In this document: piece by piece, positions 26,965 through 36,421 of the stretch
Layout of the letters: each line of letters opens with the position of its first letter
Numbering within the stretch: position 1 is the stretch's first letter
Notes under the pieces: generated by a model
Told to the model about the DNA's origin: nothing
Seen by the model: only the letters and a program-made list of their open reading frames with translations
The model's database searches: none
Assembly: GCF_024178165.1 (NCBI RefSeq)
Contig: NZ_JAMZIE010000010.1
Location: 1 to 56,249 of the forward strand
Direction: 5' to 3'
From: Halohasta salina
GTDB taxonomy: Archaea; Halobacteriota; Halobacteria; Halobacteriales; Haloferacaceae
Length of the DNA: 56,249 bases
Position numbers and translations under genes: made by a program

Positions 26965-28359
26965 ATGACCTTTTCATTCGATACCACTTACAAAAATTTG
27001 GACTCGAACCTCTATTCGAGAGTAACGCCGAAAAGTATCGATACTCCCGAGGTTTTAGTTCGTAATGACGAGCTATGTGCTGATCTAGGCTTGGATACAG
27101 CGAATCTCACTGTCGAAATGCTGGCAGGCCAAGACCTTCTGGAAGAACCAATCGCTCAGGCATATGCAGGCCACCAGTATGGGAATTTTACCGTCTTGGG
27201 CGATGGGAGAGCGATGATACTCGGCGAACATATACACGATGGCAAGAGATACGATATTCAACTGAAAGGGGCTGGTCGAACGCCGTACTCCGGAAGAGGC
27301 GATGGCAACGCAACTGTCAGTTCGATGCTCAGAGAGTATCTGTATTCATATGCGATGCAGAATCTAAACATCAAAACGTCGAGAAGTCTGGCAGTCCTCG
27401 AAACCGACGAAGCAGTCAAACGACGACGGACAGAACCTGGAGCCGTCCTCGTTCGAGTGATGAACAGCCATATTCGATACGGGACCTTCCAGTATGTTGC
27501 AGGCCGAGCATCCGACGAACTACAGCGATTCACTGACTATGTTATCGACAGGCACTACTCACAGCTAAATGCAAAGGATCGAAAATATCTAGACTTCTTC
27601 GATGTGGTCATGCAGTCGTCGATCGAGATGGTTGTTGACTGGCTGCGTGTCGGATTCATCCATGGCGTCATGAATACGGATAACATGAGTATCAATGGCG
27701 AAACATTTGATTACGGACCCTGTGCCTTCATGAATTACTACGATGAGGAGACAGTCTTCAGCTCAATCGATAAGCACGGGCGATATGCATTCGGGAATCA
27801 GCGACCCATCTTGCGGTGGAATCTTGAGCGGTTCGCAGAGACACTCCAACCCCTGTGTGCACAATCAACACTCACGTATGATGAACTCGAAGTCAAATTA
27901 GACGGATTTGAGGATCGGTTTGATGAGCAATACTGCACAATGATGCGGAAGAAGCTGGGAATCAACTCAGATGATGAGCAAGAGCTCGTCGATGAATTCC
28001 TGGAGTGGCTTCGGAAATCGAACGCAGACTATACCAATACGTTCCTCGAATTGGAGACGCCTGGTACGTTTGATGATCCAGTGTTTGCAACTACAGAGTT
28101 CGAACAGCTTCGAAATAAATTGGCTGCTGTCGGCCTAGATGAGGAGTTGATGCAGGAAGCCAATCCGCGGTATATCCCCCGCAACTACTTGATTGAAACG
28201 GCACTGGATGAGTATCTCGAAACTGGTGATCTATCCAAATTTAAGGGGTTGTTGACCGTGTTGGAAGACCCCTATACATCGAAGGATATGGGTTCACAAT
28301 TCCAGCAACCACCACCACGAGAATTCGATGTGGAGTATATAACGTACTGCAATACTTGA
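26965..28359 (+). CDS. selO: SelO/YdiU-type protein adenylyltransferase (pseudokinase fold)
   Basis: The 464-residue protein carries the SelO hallmarks: QYGNFTVLGDGRA, LKGAGRTPYSGRGDGNA, SMLREYLYSYAM, and GFIHGVMNTDNMSINGETFDYGPCAFM, which holds the metal-binding Asn/Asp residues. SelO transfers AMP from ATP to protein hydroxyls. A Cys three residues from the end (TYCNT) matches the C-terminal redox Cys of bacterial homologues. Eukaryotic members have selenocysteine near this position. Base composition is more AT-rich than the signalling block. SelO is uncommon in haloarchaea, so bacterial transfer is plausible. It stands as a single transcription unit downstream of tfb. Confidence 0.9.
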   Translation: MTFSFDTTYKNLDSNLYSRVTPKSIDTPEVLVRNDELCADLGLDTANLTVEMLAGQDLLEEPIAQAYAGHQYGNFTVLGDGRAMILGEHIHDGKRYDIQLKGAGRTPYSGRGDGNATVSSMLREYLYSYAMQNLNIKTSRSLAVLETDEAVKRRRTEPGAVLVRVMNSHIRYGTFQYVAGRASDELQRFTDYVIDRHYSQLNAKDRKYLDFFDVVMQSSIEMVVDWLRVGFIHGVMNTDNMSINGETFDYGPCAFMNYYDEETVFSSIDKHGRYAFGNQRPILRWNLERFAETLQPLCAQSTLTYDELEVKLDGFEDRFDEQYCTMMRKKLGINSDDEQELVDEFLEWLRKSNADYTNTFLELETPGTFDDPVFATTEFEQLRNKLAAVGLDEELMQEANPRYIPRNYLIETALDEYLETGDLSKFKGLLTVLEDPYTSKDMGSQFQQPPPREFDVEYITYCNT

Positions 28360-28470
28360 GCGAGTATCATCGACTTTAGCCAGCTAGGAGTGGGATACTC
28401 CGAAGAAACGCCTGTGGAGACTGCGCTCCCTGTGGATACATCCGTATCTGCAAAGCGTGTCATAGAAGCA

Positions 28471-28535
28471 GGAAGCCCCACCCTCAACGAGCGACCCGCG
28501 TTAGCGGTGAGCGAGTAGGGTGGGGTAGTTCACAG
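28471..28535 (+). mobile_element. Solo IS200/IS605 right end, second type
   Basis: CCCCACCC (28476-28483) pairs with GGGTGGGG (28518-28525), and an inner stem CCGC-GTTA-GCGG sits between them. The trailer TAGTTCACAG matches the end at 4081-4091. No transposase is attached. It lies between selO and a toxin-antitoxin pair. Confidence 0.55.
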
Positions 28536-28605
28536 ATGGTAGATGTCTGAGCGTGTTTCGAACAGAGTCCAATGATTTATTTGTGAGACACGCGTCTCAC
28601 AGAAT

Positions 28606-28896
28606 ATGAGCACTGATGCTGACGACACCCCCAACACCGAAGGGATGGAAAAAATCGATGTTCGGGTTCCCTCGACGGTCCTTGATGCCATCGAGTCCGA
28701 ATATCCGCGTCGAGGCTTCTCCTCTCGTTCGGAGGCAGTCCGCGATGCTCTCCGTGACTGGCTGAATCCCTCGCCCGAGTTATCAGAAGAGATCTTGGCT
28801 GACCTCCAGGAGAGTCGCAAGCAGCGTGAGACCGGTGAGACGGTGTCGGCCGCTGAAGCCCGAGAACGGCTCGGGCTCGATGACAGTGACGAATGA
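28606..28896 (+). CDS. CopG/ParD-type ribbon-helix-helix antitoxin
   Basis: The 96-residue protein has a ribbon-helix-helix core (EKIDVRVPSTVLDAIESEY then SSRSEAVRDALRDWL, about 15-52). A Glu-rich tail (RERLGLDDSDE) follows, suited to toxin binding. It overlaps the downstream ParE-like gene by ATGA. Type II antitoxins of this fold usually repress their own promoter; a TATA-like TGATTTATTTG lies at about 28571-28581. Confidence 0.88.
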   Translation: MSTDADDTPNTEGMEKIDVRVPSTVLDAIESEYPRRGFSSRSEAVRDALRDWLNPSPELSEEILADLQESRKQRETGETVSAAEARERLGLDDSDE

Positions 28897-29156
28897 CGAG
28901 CGTCGAATACACCGAACAGGCTCTCGAACATCTCACAGATCTTGAAGACTACGTCGCCGATCGTGTACTGAACAAAGTCGAGGAGGCAACCGAGTGGACC
29001 GACCATCGGTTAGAACGCCTCTCAGGGTATCCATACTACAAGCTTCGCGCTGGCGACTACCGAGCCATCATCACCTGGGATCAGGAAGCCGACCGGTTGA
29101 TTGTGGAAGCAGTCGGTCATCGACGGAATGTCTACGACCGCCATCTCCCACCCTGA
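28893..29156 (+). CDS. ParE/RelE-type toxin
   Basis: The 87-residue protein has the RelE/ParE fold: YTEQALEHLTDLEDYVADRVLNKVEEA, then LSGYPYYKLRAGDYRAIITWD and the last strand IVEAVGHRRNVYDR. The conserved Arg/Tyr pattern GDYRAI and HRRNVYD suggests a RelE-like mRNA interferase rather than a gyrase poison, but this cannot be settled here. It is translationally coupled to its antitoxin. Confidence 0.88.
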   Translation: MTSVEYTEQALEHLTDLEDYVADRVLNKVEEATEWTDHRLERLSGYPYYKLRAGDYRAIITWDQEADRLIVEAVGHRRNVYDRHLPP

Positions 29157-29800
29157 CTAGTGGACCTGCGCCCTGCATCTTGCACGGGAGATTCTGATAG
29201 AATCCAGATGGGTTAGTTGGTCACGCCCATGATCGAGACATGCTACCAGCTAAGTCAAACTTTGGACTTTACAAGAAGAGTCCAAAGTTAAGTAAACTCC
29301 ATCGCTAATCCAGTGAAACAACTGCCAGATATCCAAGATGGGTCGATTTGGGGTGATGAATATAGAGGGTAAATGTCCGAATGGTACTCGTCAATAACGA
29401 AAGAGGGGGGTGCCCCCGGCCCTCCTTCGCAGAGATCCCCTAATCCCTGCGATTTGGCATCAGATTCGAATTGATAAAACAGTACCGACGAGTCACTCGT
29501 TTAATCAAAAACAATTCTACCAACTGGAAGTCGTGTCTTTCGGTTCACGCTTCGAATCGACCACCGACGGAGAGGTTAGAACCGGTTTCGATGATACCGA
29601 ACAGGATACCATTGATTCACTCATGTGTAAAAATAGTTTATTTCCCGAGGTTAGCTACTTAGTGGATTATCAAGTGGGATAAAGAAACGGACAACGTGAG
29701 CAAGGGCCCAGCGTTCGATAACATCAAACCACTGCTTGAACTGTTGGGAGCAAACGAAGACGAACTTCCTGCCGACTGGCTGCAGACAATTGATAGCTAC
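29157..29800. other. Gene-poor gap with a palindrome and fragments
   Basis: A perfect inverted repeat AACTTTGGACT / AGTCCAAAGTT (29258-29268 with 29279-29289, 10-nt loop) lies near the start. A frame at 29410-29682 (90 codons) and a GTG frame at 29696-29830 (44 residues, VSKGPAFDNIKPLLELLGANEDEL) are open. The second runs into the TrmB-like gene on the other strand. Neither has a recognisable family or clear promoter. The second may be the tail of a lost gene. Confidence 0.4.
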
Positions 29801-30595
29801 TCAGTTGTCGGCAGTGAATTGTCCCTGTGACATCAGTCGACGCGCGATCACGACCAGTCCGTTGCCGAACCCCTCGCCGAAAACTGCGTGTTCTTCTCCG
29901 GTCGAGGGCACAATCGAACTCACCAGAATTGTCGAGCGGTCGATCAACACTAGCCGACCAATTGCCGTTTCGTCGGTGTCTGCGTCACCTTCGTGGAGCC
30001 ACTCTAAGCCAGAAACGAACGTTGTGGCCCGTGGAATTACATCTTGGACGTGGGTTCTCACTGACTCAGATACTGCACCGACTAGCAGGTCGACTCCATC
30101 GTCGGTCCCATTGAGTTTAGCAACCAGCCGCTCGGTGAGCAACGATTCGTCGGCGATGACTAACACGACCTCGCTTTGGGCCTGCGAGAGCAGTGTGTTC
30201 GTCCGGTTTTCGATTGCTGTCGAGCCTGCCATTGACCACACCTCCTGGATCGATGACTCATCGTCATCGGTGTCCATCTGGATAGAATCCAGGGCGCTCT
30301 GGAGCCGGTCGACGCGTGCGTCGTACTGATTTCGGAGCGTCTCTGTAGCCTCCGACATTGAGACGGCCCGAAACCGCTGGGGGCTCGAATGCTGGATCTC
30401 GACTAACCCCTCGGACTCCAGTACCCGAACCGCATCATAGACGCGCGTTCGAGGAACATCGGTCATCTCACTGAGCTTCTTCGCAGTGCCCGACGGCACC
30501 TGCGAGAGACCGACAAAACACTGTGCTTCGTACTCTTTGAGCCCAAGCTGTTGGAGTACATCGACCGCCTCTTTGATATTATCCCCTGTCTCCAT
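29801..30595 (-). CDS. TrmB-family transcriptional regulator
   Basis: The 264-residue protein has an N-terminal winged helix (LGLKEYEAQCFVGLSQVPSGTAKKLSEMTDVPRTRVYDAVRVLESEGLVE, residues about 16-66, read in parts). A coiled linker and a PLD-like/TrmB C-terminal domain (SEVVLVIADESLLTERLVAKL, GRLVLIDRSTILVSS) follow. TrmB-type proteins bind sugars or related effectors; the effector cannot be read from sequence. It is divergent from a paralogue at 30968, and they share a 372-bp promoter region. Confidence 0.88.
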   Translation of the reverse strand: METGDNIKEAVDVLQQLGLKEYEAQCFVGLSQVPSGTAKKLSEMTDVPRTRVYDAVRVLESEGLVEIQHSSPQRFRAVSMSEATETLRNQYDARVDRLQSALDSIQMDTDDDESSIQEVWSMAGSTAIENRTNTLLSQAQSEVVLVIADESLLTERLVAKLNGTDDGVDLLVGAVSESVRTHVQDVIPRATTFVSGLEWLHEGDADTDETAIGRLVLIDRSTILVSSIVPSTGEEHAVFGEGFGNGLVVIARRLMSQGQFTADN

Positions 30596-30740
30596 AGATA
30601 CGACAGTCCGACAGCTTCGGATCTAGCTGAGAGGAGAATGTCCACGTAAATAGGTGTTGTCACTGGGTTCGTAAATAAAAAATACAAGTTATTAATACAG
30701 GGCGTGGACCGTGTAGTAGTACGTTATAAACGCACTATAC

Positions 30741-30759
30741 TGTAACTATTTAAGTTACA
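30741..30759. promoter_or_regulatory. Palindromic operator candidate between two TrmB-like genes
   Basis: TGTAACTATTTAAGTTACA is a perfect 7-bp inverted repeat with a 5-nt A/T spacer. It lies in the 372-bp divergent intergenic region (30596-30967), which also has AT-rich TATA-like stretches (for example TTATTAATAC at about 30690) and no gene. It is probably bound by one or both TrmB-like regulators. Confidence 0.5.
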
Positions 30760-30967
30760 AATGTACAATTGCGTGTACTGAACGTTTTGTGGTGTTGAAC
30801 GGGTGTGATTCAAGTTCACTCATTTAATCACAAAAATTATATGTCGAGCAGAGTTCTACAGTCTTATCAGTGCGCAATCTAGGTCTGAACACTACCAACG
30901 GGATTGCTGTGTACCGAGCAGCCACGCCGTTTGACCGGAGTTGTGCTCTAAGGCAGCAGTAACCACA

Positions 30968-31777
30968 ATGAGTGACAATCTAGTCGAAGACCCGCAGTCT
31001 GCAGCGATCAAACAGCTCGAACGGTTTGGATTGAGCACCTACGCCGCACGAACGTTCGTCGCATTGGCGAGCCTTGGCAGCGGAACGGCAAAAGACGTAA
31101 GCCAAGTCTCAGAGGTGCCACGGACTCGGGTTTACGATGCTATCGACGAACTGCATGACCGGGGACTCGTCGATATCCAGAACACCTCACCCAAAGAGTT
31201 CTGGTCAGTCTCTGCAGAAACCGCGAGCAGAACGTTCGAACACGAACTTCAACGCAGCAATAACATACTGCGGACTGCACTGAACGAGCTCGAACCTGCC
31301 CAACGGCGAGCCGAACAACGGGGGGTATGGACAGTCAGTGGACAGCAAGCGATTACTAACCGTCTGGTGGAGTTTTTTGATAGTGCTGAAGAGGAGATCG
31401 TCTACATGACTATCGAAGACCTGCTTACTGAGGACCTCCTTTCGAGCTTACGTAGGGCCGCAGAACGGGGTGTTTCGATCCGACTCGGAGGAGTCTCGGC
31501 GGACGTACAGGCGCGGATTCAGGACGATATCCCCGGTGCGGAGATGTTCGACTCACTGTGGGTCTGGTCGGACACCCCAGCTGGGCGGCTCATGATGGTC
31601 GACGGTCAGAAAACACTCGTGAGCGCACTCGCCAATGGGAAGGACGCGAAATCGTCGGATCCACGGTCGGAGACTGCGATTTGGGGAGAGGGTGAAACGA
31701 ACAGCCTCGTTGTGGTCCTGAGAGCAATCTTCACCTGGCGACTGGATCCAAACGAGGATATAGTATCTACAAAATAG
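30968..31777 (+). CDS. TrmB-family transcriptional regulator
   Basis: I chose the start MSDNLVEDPQ at 30968. The 269-residue protein is a paralogue of the divergent TrmB-like regulator. Its winged helix has FGLSTYAARTFVALASLGSGTAKDVSQ and EVPRTRVYDAIDELHDRGLVD, and its C-terminal domain has EEIVYMTIEDLLTEDLLSSL and GRLMMVDGQKTLVSAL. The recognition helix VPRTRVYDA is identical in both, so both probably read similar DNA. The pair may cross-regulate. Confidence 0.88.
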   Translation: MSDNLVEDPQSAAIKQLERFGLSTYAARTFVALASLGSGTAKDVSQVSEVPRTRVYDAIDELHDRGLVDIQNTSPKEFWSVSAETASRTFEHELQRSNNILRTALNELEPAQRRAEQRGVWTVSGQQAITNRLVEFFDSAEEEIVYMTIEDLLTEDLLSSLRRAAERGVSIRLGGVSADVQARIQDDIPGAEMFDSLWVWSDTPAGRLMMVDGQKTLVSALANGKDAKSSDPRSETAIWGEGETNSLVVVLRAIFTWRLDPNEDIVSTK

Positions 31778-31953
31778 GAATGGGATTGGAAGGTCGGTGA
31801 GCTACACTTGACAGTCGATTTGTCAACGATTGACTCAGTCATCTGTATTTCCGCGTCACGTCTGGACTACTGACATACGATGCAGTGGCCGTATTGCTGA
31901 TCTCCTAATTCCTATGAGACAATACAGGGGTTGCTACGTCCGTCGCTCACCGA

Positions 31954-33426
31954 CTAGTCAGTGAGCCGCTCTACTGTGTCGGATATTTCCTGGATCTGAG
32001 TAGCTTGCTCCTGGTTTGCCTCGGCAATTTCATCGATCTCGTCAGCCATTTCTTCGAGATCATCTACAAATGCATCTGTCATACTAGCGACTTCTTCGGT
32101 TGAAGTTGCTTGATCCTCTGTTGCCCGCGAGACTTCATCAATTCCTTGGGCAGTCTCTTGAATACTCTCGACGATGTTCCGCAACCGGGCCTGTGTTTCT
32201 TCTACCTGTGCAATTCCTTTATTCACCTGTTCAGTAGCCTCAGACAGACTTTCTGCAGTCTCTTTCGTCCGAGACTGCACGTCATCAATGGTCTGCTCGA
32301 TCTCGGCGGCGTTCTCTTTGGACTCTTCAGCTAATCCCTTGACCTCATTTGCGACGACAGCGAACCCTTCTCCTGCTTCGCCGACTCGTGAGGCCTCAAT
32401 ATTCGCATTCAAAGCCAATATATTCGTCTGATCAGCAATATCGTTAATCAAATTGGTGAACTCGCTTACTTCTTCCATCTGAGACCGTAGGCCACTCATC
32501 TCATCGCTCACCTCAGAAACAGCACTCTCTATCGATTGCATCTGATCGATTGCCTCATCTGCAGACTCACTTCCCTGCTCTGCCAACTCTTCGGCCTGAC
32601 TACTCGATTTGGTCACTGCGCTCGCTGTTGAGGCAATCTCCTGGATTGTCGCGCTCATGTTTGATACTTCTCCCGCAACTTCATTCATTGAATTTGTCTG
32701 CTGTTGAATTGTCTTGTTGACCTTGTTCGTACTCTCAGTCGCATGTTGGGCTGCTTGGGAGACTTCCTCAAGGGGACGCTGTAGGTCCGCCTCAACTTGC
32801 TCCATCAATTCCTCCTGTTGGGCCATCGCATCCCTGACCTGCTCATTGTAGGAGTGGATGTAAGTATCCATAGCAATCTGCTGGTCAAGATTGATTAATT
32901 TCTGAACAGCTAACATGCGGTCCACGAGTGTATCTATAGCAGCTTCAAAATCTGATGGATCAAATGAGGACTTAATATCTTCACCAAACCGCTCAGTGAT
33001 TCCGCGGTAGTAGACCGAATATGCTCCGAAGTAGATCTTCGGGCCAAGGTCCAGCATATCGTGAATCTTGCCGATCCGAGCCCGGCGGTTGAAGTATCGC
33101 TGTCCGTATTGGCCCGAACCGAGTTCCATCAGATACTGTCGTTGGTCGTTCTTGAGGGCCTGCACTGGTTTCGACGACGAATCTAGGATGGCGATCGTTT
33201 CGTTGTAGCTTTCGAGACGATTATAGAAGTCCTCTACAAGCTCGTCGGCGATATCCTCGAAGAGATGGTTCACCGATGCTAATGTTCGTGCGTCTTCGTC
33301 GGTGAACTGCGTGTACTCCTTCCGCCACTTGATTTCAGCGTCGTCGACACCAATTTCAGTCGTCAATTCGCTTCCATCGACCATTCGGCGGTCTGCATCA
33401 GTGATTTTCTGAGACGACTCGGACAT
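31954..33426 (-). CDS. hemAT: HemAT-type globin-coupled aerotaxis transducer
   Basis: The 490-residue soluble protein starts with a globin-coupled sensor domain (about 20-200) and has no membrane segment. The proximal heme ligand is His122 in [13 protein letters not shown]. After a helical linker it has a chemotaxis signalling domain with the hairpin tip [33 protein letters not shown] (split by reading) and flanking methylation-type Glu/Gln helices. HemAT proteins sense oxygen and drive aerophobic or aerotactic responses through CheA/CheW, which are not in the window. Confidence 0.93.
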   Translation of the reverse strand: MSESSQKITDADRRMVDGSELTTEIGVDDAEIKWRKEYTQFTDEDARTLASVNHLFEDIADELVEDFYNRLESYNETIAILDSSSKPVQALKNDQRQYLMELGSGQYGQRYFNRRARIGKIHDMLDLGPKIYFGAYSVYYRGITERFGEDIKSSFDPSDFEAAIDTLVDRMLAVQKLINLDQQIAMDTYIHSYNEQVRDAMAQQEELMEQVEADLQRPLEEVSQAAQHATESTNKVNKTIQQQTNSMNEVAGEVSNMSATIQEIASTASAVTKSSSQAEELAEQGSESADEAIDQMQSIESAVSEVSDEMSGLRSQMEEVSEFTNLINDIADQTNILALNANIEASRVGEAGEGFAVVANEVKGLAEESKENAAEIEQTIDDVQSRTKETAESLSEATEQVNKGIAQVEETQARLRNIVESIQETAQGIDEVSRATEDQATSTEEVASMTDAFVDDLEEMADEIDEIAEANQEQATQIQEISDTVERLTD

Positions 33427-33570
33427 ATCTATCCATGGTAGTAACCCATCATAATACCAAGGGTAATTAACACTTCAACTGAGAAGATATACGCTGTATT
33501 GAGATGGCACTGTCTATTTGAGCAGAATTAGCGGATCTCAACTGTTTAAGAACTAGCAGTGCAGTGGTAT

Positions 33571-33600
33571 GACATCCTCCCCGGCGTGAACGCCCGGGTT
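33571..33600 (-). mobile_element. IS200/IS605 right end of the adjoining tnpB
   Basis: Read on the minus strand the end is CCGGGCG-TTCA-CGCCGGGGAGGATGTC, a stem-loop with the shared trailer GGAGGATGTCA (compare 23390-23400 and 5764-5771). It lies about 20 bp beyond the tnpB stop, on the correct side for the element's right end. Confidence 0.7.
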
Positions 33601-33621
33601 TCCTCACGCAGGGGGTATCGC

Positions 33622-34802
33622 TTACCGACCCACGGAGGCAACTTGCGGGTTCGTATGCTCCTCGTTGGGAACTGAGCGTGATGACTCTGACCAGTGATGG
33701 TCGTCCCACTTGAGGCATACAGGCCGTGCCATCGAGCGTGTTACCGTCGTCTGCCACCTCAGGAATGTCTCCAACGCGGAGAGGTCGACGTGCCCCTCAA
33801 ATCCGCATGGACACGTCAGCGTGTCTCTGTGACGTGTCGTGTCCTCTGTCGAACCGCAGTTCGGACACTCTTGACTCGTCCACGCCTCTGACCGTACTTC
33901 CACCGAGATACCGTATTCTTCGGCAGTACACGCCAATCGGCTCACGAACGCTCTGAATGCCCAGAAGTTGTGCGTCTTCGCATTCGTCTCCACCGACCAG
34001 TGCGTGTCAAGCACGTCCGTCAACGCCCCGACGTATACTATCGAAACGCCTTCGTCGTACAGGCGTTCGATGAGGTCACGGGCGAGTGCGTCTTGAGCGT
34101 GGTCACGTCACTTGGTTCGCAAGTCGTACAGGCGTCGGATACGGTGGCTACTGTACCGACCGTCCTCCAACAGCGATTGGAGGAGGGCAATTTCTCGCGT
34201 TGTCTCGTGGAATCGCTCGAACAGGTCGCGTCCTTCTTACAGGAGTTGCTGGCCAGTTGTGGTTGTGCAGGCGACGAGATTGTTCGCACCGATGTCCAGA
34301 GCGGCTTCTTCCGAAGCCAGTGGTTGTGCCAGCCGAGAATCATCAACGGTGACTGGCTGAAAGGCCCTGAACGATTGTGCTTGCTCGTCGTAGAACAACT
34401 CCAGCCGACCTTGCTTGTCGTACTCCTTCCAGCTGGGATCGCCTCGAACTTCGAGCCGGAGGCGTTCCGGTATCCAAGACTGTACTCGTCTTTCAGGTCT
34501 TTCCCGATGAGGATTTCAAGCCGAGAGTATTCACCCCACTCGACGGAGTACGACGTGTTTCGGATGTACGTGCGGAGTTCCCGTCCAGCTTCTGAGTTGC
34601 CCCAGAAGCCGGGTTTGCCGTTGGCTTCGCCCTTCTTCTTGAGGCTGAAGAACGACTTCCACGCTTCGCGGTTCTTGCGTTCGAGTTGCTGAACCGTGGA
34701 CGCACCGAGGACTCCGCCGTAGCGACCGCGATACTCAGTAATATCCCATACGTCGCCGTCTGGGTCGGGAACCTCACTCGCTGAACAGCGAACAAACCTC
34801 AC
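33622..34802 (-). pseudogene. tnpB: IS200/IS605 tnpB, decayed (frameshift and two stops)
   Basis: Translation from 34802 gives a normal TnpB N-terminal part ([38 protein letters not shown]). One G is then lost at GYR[E]RLRLEVRGD near 34470. The correct frame continues through LELFYDEQ and the catalytic [10 protein letters not shown], then meets TAA after TTGQQLL and TGA after DLRTK. The last part, from [10 protein letters not shown], is intact, with the zinc finger CPNCGSTE and [11 protein letters not shown]. The protein is dead. No tnpA is present. Confidence 0.9.
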
Positions 34803-34853
34803 CGGCGTTTTGATAGTGGCATCACAGTAGAAAGTTCTCCTAAAGATTCGACC

Positions 34854-36212
34854 TCACGATTGAACAGCACTCACGTTGGTCACTTGGCCCAGGAATAGAA
34901 CCGCATCAGTTGGTCTATCTCGGATACAAAACAGGAAGGGTCGGTCGACAGTTAGATCGAACGACCTCTCCGATGCGCTTTCGTTCATAACGACGCCGGT
35001 TGCCGCTGCGGCCTCCGTTCCCTCCTCGTCGACACGCACAAACGACTTGTGGAACACATCGTCGATGCCCGGGCCCCCACCACTCGTGACCATCCCCGCA
35101 AAGTCCGCACCAGGTCCGAAGGCAGACTCCATGCCCATCGTTTTGAGCGCCTGGCTGAGTTCGGTCTCGAACTCGTACTCAAATCTCGGCATTCGAAGAT
35201 CTCCACTGGCATCACCGAGTGCCTCGAAGATGCCGAACAGTGTCGCTCCCGATAGCTCTCCGTGGATCTCCTCGAACTCGCCTTCGTCGGGGACGATAAC
35301 AACCATCGATACCTCACCACCCACATATGGGAGTTCGATTGCTTGGACACCCGGGAGGTCGGCGTAGTCCGCCCGTAGGTTCTGGTGCATCATCGAGACC
35401 GTTGATTCTGATCCATCGAGGGCCCTGAAGGTCGATCCACTCGTCTCATCGGGATCGAACGGCAGTTGCCAGCCGGCCATGAAGTAGATCGCATTCGTCA
35501 ATACCAGTACCGTCTGGGCCGACAGGCCGTCTTTGGGAATCAGTTCCTCGATTCGACCCCCTGTCTCATCGTCGACCCACTGGTTGATACGCTCGCGTTC
35601 GGCCTCGGGATCACTCCCGAAGTCTGCCTCATTGAACCCTCCACCGTAGTGTTCGTCGACGAGATCGAGATACGCCTCGGCAAAGGAGTAATCACTCGCA
35701 CCCCACAGGGCATTTGCAACTTCGAGTTGGAAGGCGTCAGTCGTGTCTTTTCCAGGGTCACCCGGCACGTCGCTGGTCGCTCTCGCATCGAGTGCTGCTT
35801 GCAGCTCGTCAAAGGCAGGATGAGTCTCGTCACTAAGTGAGAAGCCAAGGGTTTCTCGCATTGCAGTCTCTGTTTGGCCACTGGCCCCACCATACGTCAT
35901 GGCCAGTGCCATCGAAATGCTGTAGGGTGAGACAAACACGTTGTCGACGTCGTCGGCTGCTGTGAGTTGCTCGTGGAGATCAAGTGCGAATCCCGCATTG
36001 CCAGCGACGAGTTCGGCCATACGTTCGTTCGTCGACGAGGGCGATCCCTCGGGCAGCGATCCCGTAGGCTCGTCGACTGGTGGCTCGTCGGTCGTATTCG
36101 GGGGGTTGTCGGTCGTGTTTCTTGGAGCACCCTCTGTACACCCAGCGAGCGCTGCAGCTGCAGCCATCCCGGTCGCAGCCAGTAGGCCACGGCGGTTCAA
36201 ATTCAGCTTCAT
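34854..36212 (-). CDS. Serpin, Tat-exported lipoprotein
   Basis: I chose the start MKLNLNRRGLL at 36212, because it puts the twin-arginine motif at the usual distance; 36245 is the alternative. A Tat signal with the lipobox LAGC is followed by an acidic Thr/Pro linker and a full serpin domain of about 370 residues (NVFVSPYSISMALAMTYGGASG, LVLTNAIYFMAGW, FHKSFVRVDEEGTEAAAATG). The hinge GTEAAAAT is rich in small residues, as in inhibitory serpins. The scissile bond is probably near MNESAS. It should protect the cell surface from serine proteases such as secreted halolysins. Confidence 0.93.
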   Translation of the reverse strand: MKLNLNRRGLLAATGMAAAAALAGCTEGAPRNTTDNPPNTTDEPPVDEPTGSLPEGSPSSTNERMAELVAGNAGFALDLHEQLTAADDVDNVFVSPYSISMALAMTYGGASGQTETAMRETLGFSLSDETHPAFDELQAALDARATSDVPGDPGKDTTDAFQLEVANALWGASDYSFAEAYLDLVDEHYGGGFNEADFGSDPEAERERINQWVDDETGGRIEELIPKDGLSAQTVLVLTNAIYFMAGWQLPFDPDETSGSTFRALDGSESTVSMMHQNLRADYADLPGVQAIELPYVGGEVSMVVIVPDEGEFEEIHGELSGATLFGIFEALGDASGDLRMPRFEYEFETELSQALKTMGMESAFGPGADFAGMVTSGGGPGIDDVFHKSFVRVDEEGTEAAAATGVVMNESASERSFDLTVDRPFLFCIRDRPTDAVLFLGQVTNVSAVQS

Positions 36213-36421
36213 CGAAACCTCGATACCCGAAGGGCGCTCATCCATACCCCCTCAGAAGCATGATATGTGTAAATATCTTGTAGTGTATGAAATAGTTCTT
36301 TGGTAGCTGTCCCACCGGACTGACTGGTCTTGTGGTCTTACAGTGGGATGGTGATGGTATGCACTTCAGCGAAAGATGATGAACGACCCTTTTATCAAAT
36401 ATGGATATGTTCTGCTATCTA

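Noticed and set aside
28471-28535. Possible CRISPR repeat or tRNA-like fold at the stem-loop
   Set aside because: There is only one copy here and no spacer array or cloverleaf. The trailer matches the IS200/IS605-like end at 4081.
29410-29682. A 90-codon plus-strand frame
   Set aside because: Amino-acid pattern is unconvincing and there is no TATA or family. It may be chance in an AT-richer gap.
33970-34692. A 240-codon plus-strand open frame
   Set aside because: It is antisense to the decayed tnpB. The conserved TnpB motifs are on the minus strand.
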